From Epiperipatus broadwayi (Eukaryota > Onychophora > Udeonychophora > Euonychophora > Peripatidae): a stretch of 64,000 bases of DNA. Position numbers and translations under genes: made by a program. Positions within the stretch are counted from its first letter, which is position 1, and each line of letters starts with the position of its first letter. The DNA is taken from positions 19,713,611 to 19,777,610 of the forward strand of contig JAQFVV010000001.1 in assembly GCA_028023455.1 (NCBI GenBank). Direction: 5' to 3'. Below are positions 14,005-26,498 of the stretch, piece after piece. The notes under the pieces are model-generated. The model made no database searches, had not been told where the DNA came from, and was given only the letters and a program-made list of their open reading frames with translations.

Positions 14005-14692
14005 AAAACCAGAAAGGAGGAAGTCAATATGCCTTATATATCAGGATATTATTTCAAACAATAAAGAACACTTTATTAAACATTCTGATTACTGCAAAAA
14101 TGTTGAAAAAGAAATATTAAAATAGAAAACTTGAAAAGGAGCTTCATCAAGTGGCTGAAATGTCTCATAAAAAGTGCAAACAAATCAGAAAATTCTGTGA
14201 AGGCAAATTATATACATATTTTACAAAAGCAGAAACTTCTAAAACCATTTTCTGAAGGAAAGTTTATAAATGACTGCATACAAGCTGCTGAAGAATTAAT
14301 CTGTTCAGATGTAAAACCAAGTTCTAGAATATATATATATACAAGCGTTAGCAAGTTTTTTAACTTGCATTTTTGTTTATCATATATATATATATATATT
14401 ACAAAGAATAGTTACAAAGCAAATTAAATTAAATGAGGAACAATTATTAATAATAATAATTTTAATTTATTTTTAATTGACAAAAAAAATTATGGCCCTC
14501 ATTTAAAAAGAGCATTGGCCTGCCAGTTGAAAACCCCCTCCCCCCCCCAATGATTAGAGGTAAATTAATTAACTGTTTAATCAAATATGGTAGGTTAATT
14601 TTTAAGTTCAAATTTTGTCTAATCCATGAATATTATAATAAATAAACAAATCCATATGGCCTTTCTTTCACACAAAAAAAGTTCAACATCCC
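14005..14692 (+). pseudogene. hAT (ZBED-like) transposase relic with hAT-like 3' end
   Basis: Two linked pieces of evidence support a decayed hAT element. First, 14005-14125 translates to a BED-type remnant (ICLIYQDII, then NNKEHFIKHSDY), where a CLIC...H...H finger would be. Next, 14131-14340 gives a frame with ENSVKANYIHILQKQKLLKP followed by FSEGKFINDCIQAAEEL. This is the conserved segment after the BED finger in ZBED5/GTF2IRD2-type hAT transposases (usual form: KASY-x-A-x-I-x-K-x-KPF-x-EGEF-x-K-x-C). Second, the sequence ends near 14692 in AAAAAGTTCAACATCCCTG, preceded by TATGGCC, typical of hAT 3' termini. Most of the catalytic domain is missing between 14345 and 14500, where TA-rich sequence intervenes. 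A matching 5' inverted terminus was not found, so the element is truncated. The family assignment is from motif memory only. Confidence 0.55.
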
Positions 14693-15819
14693 TGATCTAA
14701 GCTTTTCAGCTATAAAACTTATAGCATTATGAACCTGACGCAAAACTATTTGATATTTAGCATAATGCAATGAATTCTTCTACAAGTTTGATGAAAATGA
14801 TTAAAATATAGTAATTTAAATATTGTAAATTGTGTATACTACTTTGTGCTTTTATCAATAATTCCCTTTTTATTTTAATTTCTGGCAATAGTTTGTTTTT
14901 AATTCCTTATTCTACCAAAAAGCTAAACATACCTAGTTTGAAAAAAAAAAAAAACCTGCATTCTCTAGTGAATAGAAAAAATACATTTTATTTGCATTTG
15001 CAAGAGTTACAACAAGAACTTGGAACATTGAAATGTTGAACAGTTATAAACATCAAGTTTAAATGTATTATTTTAAAACTTTAATGCAATGATTAAGAGA
15101 GAACATTTTATTATAGTTGACAAGTCAGATCAACTTGATTTCAAAAAAAGAAATTACAAACAATTCTGATTTTAACATACATTTATGACTTGAGAATTAA
15201 AATTTAATAGATAAAATAATGCAATTTAATAATAATAATTCCTTTAAATTATACCAAAGCCTTTATTTACTATGATATATTAATTATTGCATTATAAAGG
15301 GATTGCAATTAAATTTTATTACTTAGGTTTTGAATCATTTTTTTAAAATATAATTTTCTTGGAAGCCTCACATCGGACTTTACTAGAAATTTAACATTTA
15401 ATATATGGTTAAATCTTTAAAAAATGATTTAATAATTTAGTTATTATGACATAACTGTAAATAAATATTTTTTAGAATATTTGTTATTTATACATATATA
15501 TATATTAGAATTTTAATTAATTTTCCTTAAAATTGTTCAATCTTTTGGAAGAATGATTACTTATTATATAAGCAACAATAATCTTATTGACTTCTAAATC
15601 AATAACATTATTGTTACTTACATAATTTAAATTTTTATTTATTTTGTGAAAAAATGCTTTCACTTTTTCTACACACACATATAAATATAATTAAAGGAGT
15701 TATTTTTTATGAGAATATTCTTCCAAAATAATCTAGAAGTATACGATGTAGTACAATATATTCTTAAAAAAAAACGGTAGAAGAAATTGTGAAATTATTG
15801 ACATTGTTGAAACATATAT
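14693..15819. other. AT-rich non-coding stretch
   Basis: No gene supported; only short frames and homopolymers. Confidence 0.5.
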
Positions 15820-15846
15820 AATAACAGAAAGTCAGATGTCACATGA

Positions 15847-15892
<46 letters not shown>
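15820..15892. repeat. Inverted fragment of the 420-bp unit plus (AT)n run
   Basis: 15820-15847 (AGAAAGTCAGATGTCACATGA) matches 16880-16915 and so is a minus-oriented scrap of the middle part of the 420-bp unit. It runs into an AT dinucleotide tract at 15848-15892, which abuts the first plus-oriented ribozyme block. Confidence 0.7.
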
Positions 15893-15893
<1 letters not shown>

Positions 15894-15901
15894 GTCCTAT
15901 C

Positions 15902-15942
15902 TCCTCACTGATGACAGCCATAGCTCGATACCAGTCTGGGGA
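15902..15942 (+). ncRNA. Type I hammerhead ribozyme, copy a (partly decayed)
   Basis: Stem I is TCCTCA (15902-15907) against TGGGGA (15937-15942), six pairs with one wobble. Core CUGAUGA lies at 15908-15914. Stem II is AGC-CATA-GCT (the closing pair is C/C instead of G/C). Then comes GATA (expected GAAA). Stem III is ACCAGT, followed by C (position H17). The stem III variants among copies (ACCAGT, ACTGGT) are what CpG decay of a palindromic ACCGGT would give. Two core defects suggest this copy is inactive. Confidence 0.6.
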
Positions 15943-16321
15943 TGGGGACCATCATAGATAAAGGCTTTAGGTATTTTCTCTTGTAGCATTTATCATAAAA
16001 AATAAAATAAATAAGCTTGTTTAGAGCTAGTAGCAGGCTCTTTATATATTACATATTGGTAATGCAAGCTATATAGGTCATGTTATATGTAATAGATTTT
16101 TACTAATATTATAATTTTGCTATTAGGGCTTTGTCTATATTAAATTGCTAAGCCTACTAATTTATGGGATCACTGAATTTAATTCAGGTTCATATAGTTT
16201 CTTTAGGCAAAGAGATGAATTTGAAGACATGTAGGTGTCTGAAGACTTAGATCTTTTTCTTAATATTTAAGAATTAGATAAATGCTCAGCTTGAGTTAAT
16301 ATTTTAGTCTAATGTCCTAGC

Positions 16322-16362
16322 TCCTCACTGAAGAGAGCCATAGCTCGAAACCTGCCTGGTGA
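16322..16362 (+). ncRNA. Type I hammerhead ribozyme, copy b
   Basis: The catalytic core is intact: CUGAAGA at 16328-16334, stem II GAGC-CATA-GCTC at 16335-16346 and GAAA at 16347-16350. Stem I is TCCTCA/TGGTGA, with one mismatch compared with the other copies. Stem III (ACCTGC) is no longer self-complementary. So the core is good and stem III is damaged. Confidence 0.6.
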
Positions 16363-16495
16363 TGGGGACCATCATAGATAAAGGCTTCAGATATTTTCTC
16401 TTCTGGCATTTATCATATAAACTAAAATAAATAAGCTTGTTTAGAACTATTAGCAGGCTTTTTATATTACACACACACACACATATATATATATC

Positions 16496-17020
16496 GCTTG
16501 CATTTACAAATATGTAAAATTAAGAGCATGCTAATAAGCTCTATACAAGTTTTTACATTTTTTTATGATAAATGCCACTACAAGAGAAGGCATTCAAATC
16601 ATCTTTATCTAGGATTGTTTCCATCTTCAGACCAATTTCAAGCTATGACTCACTTCAGTGAGGAGCTAGACACCAGATTCAAAAAACCAACTCAAGCTTA
16701 GCATTTATGTAATAGTTAACTTTCAATAAAAAGATCTGAAACTTTTAGAAATCTACATGTCTTTAAAGTCAGCTCTCCAACTAAAAAAATATGGTCCTGA
16801 ACTTAATTCAGATACTCCATATATTAATAGCCTTAGCCATTTAATTTAGACAAAGCCACGACAGCAAAATATTAATAGTAATAAAAGAAAGTCAGATGCC
16901 ACATGACTTATATATATAGCTTGCATTTGCAAATATATAAAATTAAGAGCATGCTAATAAGCTCTAAACAAGCTTTTTTTAATTTTTTTTATGATTAATG
17001 CTACTATAAGAAAAGGCATT
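16496..17020 (-). mobile_element. Inverted copy of the 420-bp retrozyme-like unit
   Basis: This is the reverse complement of the direct unit: ribozyme block at 16496-16690, middle segment at 16691-16917, and the tail of a second block at 16919-17020. The GCTTGCATTT tail motif recurs at 16496 and 16919, 423 bp apart, confirming the unit length independently. AC and AT runs (16468-16495) separate it from the direct copy. Confidence 0.65.
16624..16664 (-). ncRNA. Type I hammerhead ribozyme, copy c (inverted)
   Basis: On the minus strand: stem I TCCTCA with TGAAGA (weakened), core CUGAAGU (last A changed), stem II GAGTCATAGCTT, then GAAA and stem III ATTGGT followed by C. The layout is conserved, but the A9 change probably abolishes activity. 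Confidence 0.5.
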
Positions 17021-17160
17021 AGAGAGCCATAGTTCAAAACTGGTCTGGGGATGAGAACAATCCTAGATAAAGATGATTTGAATGCCTTCTCTTGTAGTAG
17101 CATTTATCATAAAAATGTAAAAAAAAAGCCGGTTTAGAGCTTATTAGCATGTCCTTAATT
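17021..17160 (+). repeat. Truncated copy of the 420-bp unit (copy e)
   Basis: It starts inside the hammerhead core (AGA, then GAGCCATAGTTC, AAAA, ACTGGT, C, TGGGGA) and continues with the CCTAGATAAAG and GCATTTATCAT motifs. It is fused head-on to the inverted tail ending at 17020. The core's 5' half is missing, so it cannot form a ribozyme, but its stem III ACTGGT helps define the family consensus. Confidence 0.65.
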
Positions 17161-17418
17161 ATATATATGTAAAATTCTTCATCTGAATACAAGGTAAAGT
17201 AGCTAAGCAGTGGAGTTCTGCAGCCAAGCAATAACATACAATTATGATTAAAAGCCACTCTCACCACTGTACAAATAAAATTTAAACAGATACTGATTGG
17301 CAAGATTTTTAATGAATTTTTTTTTAAAAATAATAATTATTCATTATTGAACTATTTATATATCCACATATATTTATCAATAATCCAATTAAACAATGCA
17401 ATAAAGCCAAACTACTCT

Positions 17419-17988
17419 GTCTAAGCCAGTGGTCTTCAACCTTTTCACACCTGCAAACTGGTAAAAATAAGGATAAAGTTTCGCAGATGGACAGACATAA
17501 GAATAAGGTTTAACAGTCTGGCAGAAGTCTATAGATACATTTTCTTAAAGATGTAAACTGCTTAGCCTTAGATGAGCATAATAGTTATAACTGATCAAAA
17601 CAACAATGCTAAATATACAAGATGAAGTTTTATATATATATATATATGGAGTTTGTATAATAAAAAAAACTTTTTTTTTTTAATTTTGAATTTTTTTAAA
17701 AAAGTAATAAAAAATTTAATTCTGCCCCCTTCCCCTCCATTAACATCTGTGATAACTAGAAAAACAAAATTTATATATGATTGATTAGATTTTATTTTTG
17801 TTCTGTTTCTTTTTTTTAATTGGGTAAAAATGAGATGAAAAAATAAAAATTGTTTATATTAATTAAAAGTTTAAACTCTTATTATTTTGCTAGTACAAAC
17901 TTTCCTGCCAGTCTACCGCTGACTGATAGAAAACTTCTGCGGCTAACACCGTTCTATGGACCAAGGATTGAAGACCACTGGTCTAAGC
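17419..17988. mobile_element. Non-autonomous hAT element (MITE) with 8-bp target duplication
   Basis: The element spans 17427-17980 (554 bp). The 5' end is CAGTGGTCTTCAACC. The 3' end, in reverse complement, is CAGTGGTCTTCAATCC, so terminal inverted repeats match over about 15 bp. It is flanked by the identical 8-mer GTCTAAGC at 17419-17426 and 17981-17988. A CAGTGG(T)..TCAACC terminus with an 8-bp duplication is diagnostic of the hAT superfamily. There is no transposase frame, so movement would need a transposase from elsewhere. Confidence 0.92.
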
Positions 17989-18588
17989 CTTACCTATCTT
18001 TATATTTTGAATGCTGGATTCCCTTTACCTAATGCTATCAATACATTATCACTTTTTCTATTCATGTTCATTCTTACTGATATACTAAAAAAAAAAAAAT
18101 CAATATAAAAATGCTTCAAAATATATATGAATAAATACATATAAAATAACAGTAAAAATAAAAGAGCAATAACTGCTACAGAAAATATGGTTGAATGAGA
18201 TATTTATACAATTATTTTGAAGAATAATCAAAATTTGTCATATATTAATTAATTGTGACATAGGAAGTTATTTATTTGACGAACAAGATACTATTCACAT
18301 TCTATAATAAAAAAAAGGCTTACAGAATATTTTGACAATAATCCAAAGAGTTTAAACTTAAAAATATTATAAATTATATAATAGTATTAATAAAACTTCT
18401 TAATATTAATCAAAATTTCTCAAATTCCAAAGGTATGTTCCATTACCGATTCATATCTTTTAAAATTTGTTCTGTCTAAATTTTTAAAAAATCAATTGAT
18501 ACCATATACAAAACTAAAATTTGTATTAAAATACCTTCACATTTCATGAATTGAATATGATTTTTATAATTGTCCAGTCACAAAATAT

Positions 18589-18591
<3 letters not shown>
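17989..18591. other. AT-rich non-coding stretch
   Basis: No gene or repeat recognised. Confidence 0.5.

Positions 18592-18638
<47 letters not shown>
18592..18638. repeat. (AT)n microsatellite
   Basis: An uninterrupted AT dinucleotide tract that abuts the start of the long dispersed repeat. Confidence 0.95.
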
Positions 18639-18639
<1 letters not shown>

Positions 18640-18641
18640 GT

Positions 18642-20230
18642 TGTACCCTCACTAACTAGAAATATAATAATAGGACAACAAGACTAGCTCAGATAAAATG
18701 ATTATGCTCGGCTAAAATACACATAATCAATAATACAGATATCCTATGATACTGTGTACTATTAAACTAACTCTAACTGATTAACAAATAATAAATGGTT
18801 GGTTTATTTAAAATTAAATAAATAAAATATTAATAAATTTTGAGACAATAAAGTGAAGTACAAGCAGTAAAGAATTACATTGAGCTAATATCCCACAGGA
18901 TACCACCTCAATGGCATAAGAATACTATCCCCCCTATTATTTCAAATAATAATAAATTCATAGCATTCTTACGACTTTAAAATAATAATCAATTTAATAT
19001 AATGCTAATAAAGAAATCCTAATCTCTTTATTAAAATAATATAATTATAATTATCTCAGGTTCTTTAAAATAACTTTAATCAACTTACAATCTACTGTAG
19101 TCAAGTATGATAAGGGATTTTGTATCATCTTCAACTACACCTAACTAATAATAATAACAATAATAATAAATCATAATAATCTTCGATGAATAATTATCAA
19201 TCTTATCTACTGTTCAATGTTATGGTAACTACCAATAATAATAATAACAACAAAAAGTAATATAATATAATATAATCTTTTAGTTTTTATGTGGCATCTT
19301 AAATAGAATATGTGGTATAATCTGATAATCTGAGAATATGTGGCAACAAATAACGTTATAATTCTATGCAATAAATTATATAATTAATTATGACCATAAT
19401 AATAATAATAATAATAATGTAAAATAAATTTCTCAAATATATTATATTCTGAAGCATTGTGATATCTTAAGTAAATAATTATATTTATATTGTGCAAATA
19501 TTACGTTTATTTGGTATCTGGCGATCATGTATTTGTAATGGTGAATAATCAACACAACACAAAGTTTTATAAAACAAGTTTAACAAAATTTATTATAGAC
19601 TTTTAACAAAAAAATGTATACAATATTTACAGTTATATTTTAGATAAATTACATACTTCCTCATTAAAAATAAATAAAACAAAATCAACAAATAAATAAG
19701 CCTTTAGATAAACTTTTGCACATTTATTAAAAAAAAAACAACTATTAATTACGAATACACAAATAGTTGATTATAATATCTATAAATTGACATGTTTTAA
19801 ATATGTTTTTCGTAAGCATACACGAAAATATAAAAATATAAACTACTGAAGTAACATTCATTTTTAAGATATGTTCATAGATTTTATAATAAATTAATCA
19901 AATTTCTACTATGATAGTGCCGTTGTTATTCAAAATATTTATATTAGTTCGTTAAATAAATAAATTGACTTGAATAAAATAATATAATTGACATACTTTT
20001 ATATATCTTGCTTGGCACTACTCTAAGTAAAATTCCTATGTGTGTTTTTCATGTGTGTTCTAAAACAAAATAATATTCACAAAATATAAGTACTCATTCT
20101 ATTTTATGTTATTTCTTCTGGATATTCTATTCTTTAAAAATATGCTTTACCATGTATAATCAAAATATTCAAAAATTATTCAAAAAATCTCATGAATAAT
20201 TTATTTCTTATATATTGTGCCCTTTTGTAT
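18642..20230. repeat. Long dispersed repeat, copy 1 (LTR-like)
   Basis: It shares a series of collinear blocks with 42126-43740: CCTCACT near the start, ATGGCATAA...ACTATCCCCC, ATCTCAGGTTCTTT, AAGTATGAT.AGGGATTTT, TGTGGCAT, ATATGTGGCAA, AAAACAA.GTTTAACAAA and CTTGGNACNACTCTAA. It begins TGTACC after a TA run, as the Gypsy LTRs here do, so a degenerate solo LTR of a related element is possible. No coding frame. The right end runs into the N gap. Confidence 0.65.
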
Positions 20231-20730
20231 NNNNNNNNNNNNNNNNNNNNNNNNNNNNNNNNNNNNNNNNNNNNNNNNNNNNNNNNNNNNNNNNNNNNNN
20301 NNNNNNNNNNNNNNNNNNNNNNNNNNNNNNNNNNNNNNNNNNNNNNNNNNNNNNNNNNNNNNNNNNNNNNNNNNNNNNNNNNNNNNNNNNNNNNNNNNNN
20401 NNNNNNNNNNNNNNNNNNNNNNNNNNNNNNNNNNNNNNNNNNNNNNNNNNNNNNNNNNNNNNNNNNNNNNNNNNNNNNNNNNNNNNNNNNNNNNNNNNNN
20501 NNNNNNNNNNNNNNNNNNNNNNNNNNNNNNNNNNNNNNNNNNNNNNNNNNNNNNNNNNNNNNNNNNNNNNNNNNNNNNNNNNNNNNNNNNNNNNNNNNNN
20601 NNNNNNNNNNNNNNNNNNNNNNNNNNNNNNNNNNNNNNNNNNNNNNNNNNNNNNNNNNNNNNNNNNNNNNNNNNNNNNNNNNNNNNNNNNNNNNNNNNNN
20701 NNNNNNNNNNNNNNNNNNNNNNNNNNNNNN
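20231..20730. other. Assembly gap (500 N)
   Basis: Exactly 500 unknown bases, the customary placeholder for a gap of unknown size. Reading frames across it are artefacts. The 20 bases just before it (20211-20230) also occur at 63621-63640, after a TA run. Confidence 0.98.
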
Positions 20731-20949
20731 ATTTATTCTGACTCAAGTCAGTATTTTTTTATTTTTAAAAAAAAGATATTAAAACACACCGATATTTTTC
20801 AAAAAACACTATTAATCTATTATATAATTCGATTTTTCCTGTATTGTGTTTGTTTTGCGAATAACAAGTTGGAACAAAAGTAAAAAATAAATACTTACAT
20901 CGGAGAACTTAAGGATTGCTTCTTACCTCAGCAGAGATTTGCTGCGGTC

Positions 20950-21805
<856 letters not shown>

Positions 21806-21819
21806 AACAAAAACAACAA

Positions 21820-24159
21820 CAATAACAACAGCTCGACATAACATGAGAAACCCAATATATCAACATTTTAAAAAAACAACTGCAAAAACAAAGAGCGTAC
21901 ATATTAAATGAAGACATATTTGAAGACACTGAAACAGACACATCAATAACAACAACTGACATTGTATTTCAACTTGCAACAATAACAAATACATGTCAGC
22001 CAGGACCATAAAAAATTCCCAAATTTGTGTTCAAACATCTTAGCTACTTCACAGCCAAATATCTGTGATCTGCCCAATTACATATTCCAAAAAATTTACA
22101 ACATACAAAGCCTATACCAAATTGCAATGGTTCCATTTAACAAAAAACCAACAGCAAAATCATCTTTATCTAATCTATGACCAATTTCAATGGGACCTTT
22201 AGGAACAAAAATTCTTGAAAAAGTAATAAAAGAGAAAATATCCCCTATGTTATCATCAGCACAATATGCCAAAAAATGATCATCCATTGGCCAGGGTGCC
22301 TTAATGTACAAAATAATTATCAAAGTAATAAAAAATGAAATATGCACTAATTATAGTTCAACTAGACACATTGAGGCAGTATTTGACTCAGTGCCTATAG
22401 CCAAATTATTAGATGTGCTGAAAAAAACAACAACACCTCCATCCCTACTATATATTATAGCCAATCTGCTACTCAGCCATGAAATTCACATCACATTGAA
22501 TGAGAAAAAATCACCAACTTTCAGACCAAGTCAGTCCATCCCACAAAGATGCCCCCTCACTGCTTTGCTCTTTAAAATATATATAAATCCTCTATTAATA
22601 GAGATACAGAAAAAAATTAAAAGGCATTCAAATTCCAAACATTGCTTTAAATATATCATGCATAGCCTATATGGATGATGTAACCATTTTCCTGCCTTCT
22701 AAAAAGAACCTCCCCATATTACAAAAGATAATCAAGAATTATACCTCAAATTTTAATTTAAAAATTAACACAAATAAAACTGCCACATGGTTAATATACA
22801 CAGGCAAGCACTGTACAGAAATGTTTAATGGTAAACCATCTGCTTACCTTTGTTTCCCATTCTACCTTGGCACCAATGGAATGAGGCAAAAAATTCAAAA
22901 TAAATTTAAAAAAAGATGCTGAACATATCACAGCTCCACTTGAAAAGTCATACCTGTCAATATACGTGAAGGTAGCACTATTTAATCAACTTATACTTAC
23001 AAAAAATACCTACTATACATCTATAATCAAATTTGCAAAAACATTCATATTTAAAATCTCATCAATCTGTAATAAACAAATATGGAAAAAAAAGACAGTG
23101 GTGATCTCTTTAAAAAATATGAGCAGACCGCCACATAGCAACTCCATACAATCAATGTTTTTTACACACAGAAATCAGTAAATCAAATAACAGCAACCAT
23201 AAAATGATTTCCATACCTGGAGTGTGTGATAAATATAATACCCACAGACAGACCACCCCCTTAATATGGATATATATTCACACTGATTGAAGAACTCAAG
23301 CCAATTTACAACAAAATATCACTCAATAATGACAACAAGTGCACACACTGAAACATTTATAATATACTATACCCAAACCAGAAACCTAATCTATATCCAT
23401 CAGTTCTTGGGGTAGAGAATATGCAACTACTCCAACAATTCAGAAAAGTGGACACTAGAACCAAAATTATTTGATTTTCCACTTAAAGTTTAATCCTATT
23501 GCTCTACCCACAACACATTTCTTTAGATTTCATAAATTCTATACAAATATAGGCCCCATGTGTGGGCTATGGCATAGAGAACAAAAGACACAAGATCATT
23601 TTCTTCATTCCTGCACTGCACTAGAAACAATATGTCACACAATGTTTACCACATAAAGAAAGGCTAACATTTCAATTGATAAAATAAAAAATATATTTAA
23701 AAAAGGCAACATCCATGCTATTTGTACAGCAACATACAGCCTTTATGCCTACTGGTGTAACAGATGCACTTTTGCTCTTACTAATAACCCTTCACACCAC
23801 CCAGCAACATTTTCAATAAAATTAGAACTGTTCAGAAAAAGAGACAGCATCCTAGCTTGACCTGATGTGTTTGCAGCCATATGGTCACACTTGAAAACAA
23901 TATCCAGTCTATGAAATATAAATCCAATATGATAGATGATGACATTTTCAACATCAGCATTTTTTCAACTTTAAAGAGATGCAAGCATAAACTGAACTAA
24001 ATAGAAGACCAAATTTAAAAACAAGAAAAAAAGTATGCAGAAATGATAAAGACTTATATATTGAAAGTTGTTGTAATTTGTTTTGCATTTGTAACAAATC
24101 AATATATTACTAGATGTGACTCTGTAACTTTTTAGACCCAATAAAGTTTTGCTTTGAAA
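21820..24159 (+). pseudogene. LINE-A copy 2: long decayed non-LTR retrotransposon
   Basis: A decayed LINE on the plus strand. At 22304-22678 is the RT finger/palm: AVFDSVPIAKLLDVLKK (motif A) and QRCPLTALLF (the usual QGCPLSPLLF). After a frameshift comes YMDDVTIFLPSKKNL at 22668 onward, with the catalytic aspartates present. KINTNKTATW and a thumb region YVKVALFNQLILTKNTYYTS (about 22960) follow. Near 23556 is the knuckle MCGLWHREQK...HFLHSC, in which the second Cys has become Trp. The terminal YAYWCNRCTFAL...PDVFAAIW segment reaches 23900. The 3' UTR ends CCCAATAAAGTTTTGCTTTGAAAC at 24159, followed by an ATC/ATA array. Many stops and frameshifts make it inactive. Order and motifs fit an RT-bearing LINE. 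The upstream part (21820-22300) is too decayed to assign an endonuclease or ORF1. Confidence 0.75.
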
Positions 24160-24196
24160 CATCATCATCATCATCATAATAATAATAATAATCATC

Positions 24197-24258
<62 letters not shown>
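24160..24258. repeat. (ATC)n/(AAT)n array shared by two converging LINEs
   Basis: A trinucleotide array following the LINE-A copy 2 3' UTR on the plus strand. On the minus strand it also follows the TTGAATGAATGAATTGAATT tail of LINE-B. Confidence 0.9.
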
Positions 24259-25639
24259 TCAATTCATTCATTCAATTCATTTATTTAAGTGCTAAACAAC
24301 AGCATAAAGTCAATTACAATTTGCACATTACAATAAAAGGGAAGATAATACATATGACATAAAATGAAAATATAAATGTTTACATAATAAAATAATATTT
24401 AAAATTAAAAACGATATTTAAAATTAAAAACAATATTTAAAATTAAAAATATCACAAAAATTAATGTTACTCCCAATCTGATTATATAGAGAGAGTAACC
24501 TTAAATATTTGACAAAGTAATTTCTGTTTCCTTAACAAATGTCTAAACATCGCATTATATAAAATAATTGATTTATTTAAAATACATATTATAAAAATTT
24601 GGTAATCTGTATAATGCTGCTAAATCAAAAGTTTCACACTTATATTTATCGATACTAAATAAATCCTTATTCCTTGTGTGTGTGTATATATATATAAAAG
24701 GAACTCTTATTAATACCTTTGAAATACAATTACGTAACTAAATTTTTCCATGAAGGATTAAATAAAAAAATTTCATATCACGAACCACTCTTCTACGAAA
24801 CAAATTTATACAAACATCTTCTGCATTAATTATATTACTGAATTTATTGTATATTGATTGCAATTTATCTATATGAGATAACTTATTCAAGTTCCATATT
24901 ATTGAGTCATGTTCCATTATAGGAAGTACAAGTGTTTTAAACAAATGTATTTTAATAAAAATATTAAAATAACATCCATTATGAAGAATAAGACCCATTA
25001 TTTTACTGGCATTACATAAAATATTATCTACATGAGTTGTAAAAGATCCATTTTGATCAAACCATATACCAAGATCTTTATAATACTTTTTTATATTCAA
25101 TAGTTTTATTATTTATATCATATGAGTCCATATAGTAATGAACTTTCCTTGTATATGTAACAGCACAACATTTTTCTATATTTATATGCATGTTATTCTT
25201 TAAACACCATTCAGAAAAGCTATCACTATAATATTGAAGCTGTAAATGATCCTTATAACAAGTTATTAATTTAAATATTTTACAATCATCAGCATATGAT
25301 AATAGACTATTTTTCACTATATATCTATCCAAATCATTTATATATATATATATAAAATAAATAAAAATATCCGTTAATTAAAAATAATATTGTAATTATA
25401 ATTGAAATAATATTTTTTTTTTTTTTAAACGGTTTATAAACAATTCAAACAATCTTTAAATCCCTGAGAAGTTCTTTGGGTAATTTTCAACCCTCCCTCA
25501 ATTAATATTAAATAAAAAAAAAAAGAGGGAAAAAAAACCAAATTAAAAAAATCTCATTTTTATTGTATATTTTTGTGGTGGGGGTTTATCAAATGTGTTT
25601 TTTCCTGTTTATAATGATATGGCTTGAAATGGACTATTG

Positions 25640-26416
25640 AAAAAGAACAGGATTATAAGATTAACTATTTAGATTTAATGATCACAAGAGATAACAGTAT
25701 ATTAAATTATAAACTAATAATTAAGCCATTGAAAAAAGAGGATATATAAATTTTAAATCAAAAGTACCAATGATGCATAAGATGGCAAGTTTTAAATCTT
25801 TTTTGTTTCGAAATGAAAAATTATGTCGTTACCAAAGTGATAAATTGAAAAATATTGAGGTATTTGCCAAGGAATTGCTTGATGTTGGTTATAAAATGGA
25901 ACAAATAAACAATACTTTAAGTCAATTTAAAAAAAATTATAATTTAAAAGAAATGAAGATTAATAATAAAAAATGGATATCTATTCCATTTATTTCAAAT
26001 CCACAAGTAAATTTTTTATGGATTTATATAAGAATGTATTTAATGTTTCATTCTACGTTCCAAACAATATTAACAAATTAGTTAATAATTCTAAGGATGT
26101 CATACCTATCAAGCAAAAAAGTAATGTCATATATCAAATTTTTTGTGATTGTATGCTATCATATATAGGTGAATCTAGATGCAACATTGAGAAAAGATTG
26201 AAGGAACACGAATTGTTATATAAGCGTGTAAAAAATAAAAATAATGGTGATTTAATATCTTCTTCAGTTTTCTTTGATCATGAAAAAACATGTAAACATA
26301 AATTTAAATTTAATTTTGAAAATGTGAAAATTCTTCATGAAGAGAGAAACCATAGTAAAAGAAAAATTAAAGAGGCAATTTTTATAAACAGGAATAAAAC
26401 ACATTTGATAAATTGA
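25640..26416 (+). pseudogene. PLE2 polyprotein remnant: RT thumb and GIY-YIG endonuclease
   Basis: The frame begins in the RT thumb: INYLDLMITRDN (about 25660), the usual LDL-x-I-x-R motif after the YVDD box. After frame changes it gives KSFLFRNEKLCRYQSDK and a helical linker (25770-26030). After a frameshift near 26020 it yields the GIY-YIG nuclease (26100-26416): NVIYQIFCDCMLSYIGES (G of GIY replaced by N), RCNIEKRLKEHE with its conserved Arg, and EERNHSKRKIKEAIFI with the Glu-containing helix. RT motifs A-D with the catalytic aspartates are absent, so it is dead. The family is clear: only Penelope-like elements fuse this RT thumb to a GIY-YIG domain. The protein would nick target DNA and prime reverse transcription. 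Confidence 0.8.
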
Positions 26417-26498
26417 CAAGCTTCTAACATTAAAATACGAGATTCGTGGAATTTGAATTGATGACGTTTGCTTCCGCTTTTAGTTTTTGAATTTAATA

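Larger units (their letters stand above)
15893..16466 (+). mobile_element. Retrozyme candidate: tandem 420-bp unit with hammerhead block at each end
   Basis: A block at 15893-16064 recurs at 16312-16466, with about 250 bp of unit-internal sequence between. The two hammerhead cores start at 15908 and 16328, exactly 420 bp apart. Each block contains a hammerhead-like core, the conserved GGGGACCATCATAGATAAAG and a GCATTTATCAT motif. No open frame is present. A short non-coding unit repeated in tandem with a type I hammerhead at the repeat boundary is the defining layout of metazoan retrozymes, which circularise after self-cleavage. The copies are diverged from each other, so this is an old locus. 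A composite of Penelope pLTR fragments is the main alternative. Mobilisation by a resident Penelope-like element is inference. Confidence 0.65.

Noticed and set aside
20192-20883. Long frames across the N gap
   Set aside because: They consist of unknown residues; the gap has no sequence.
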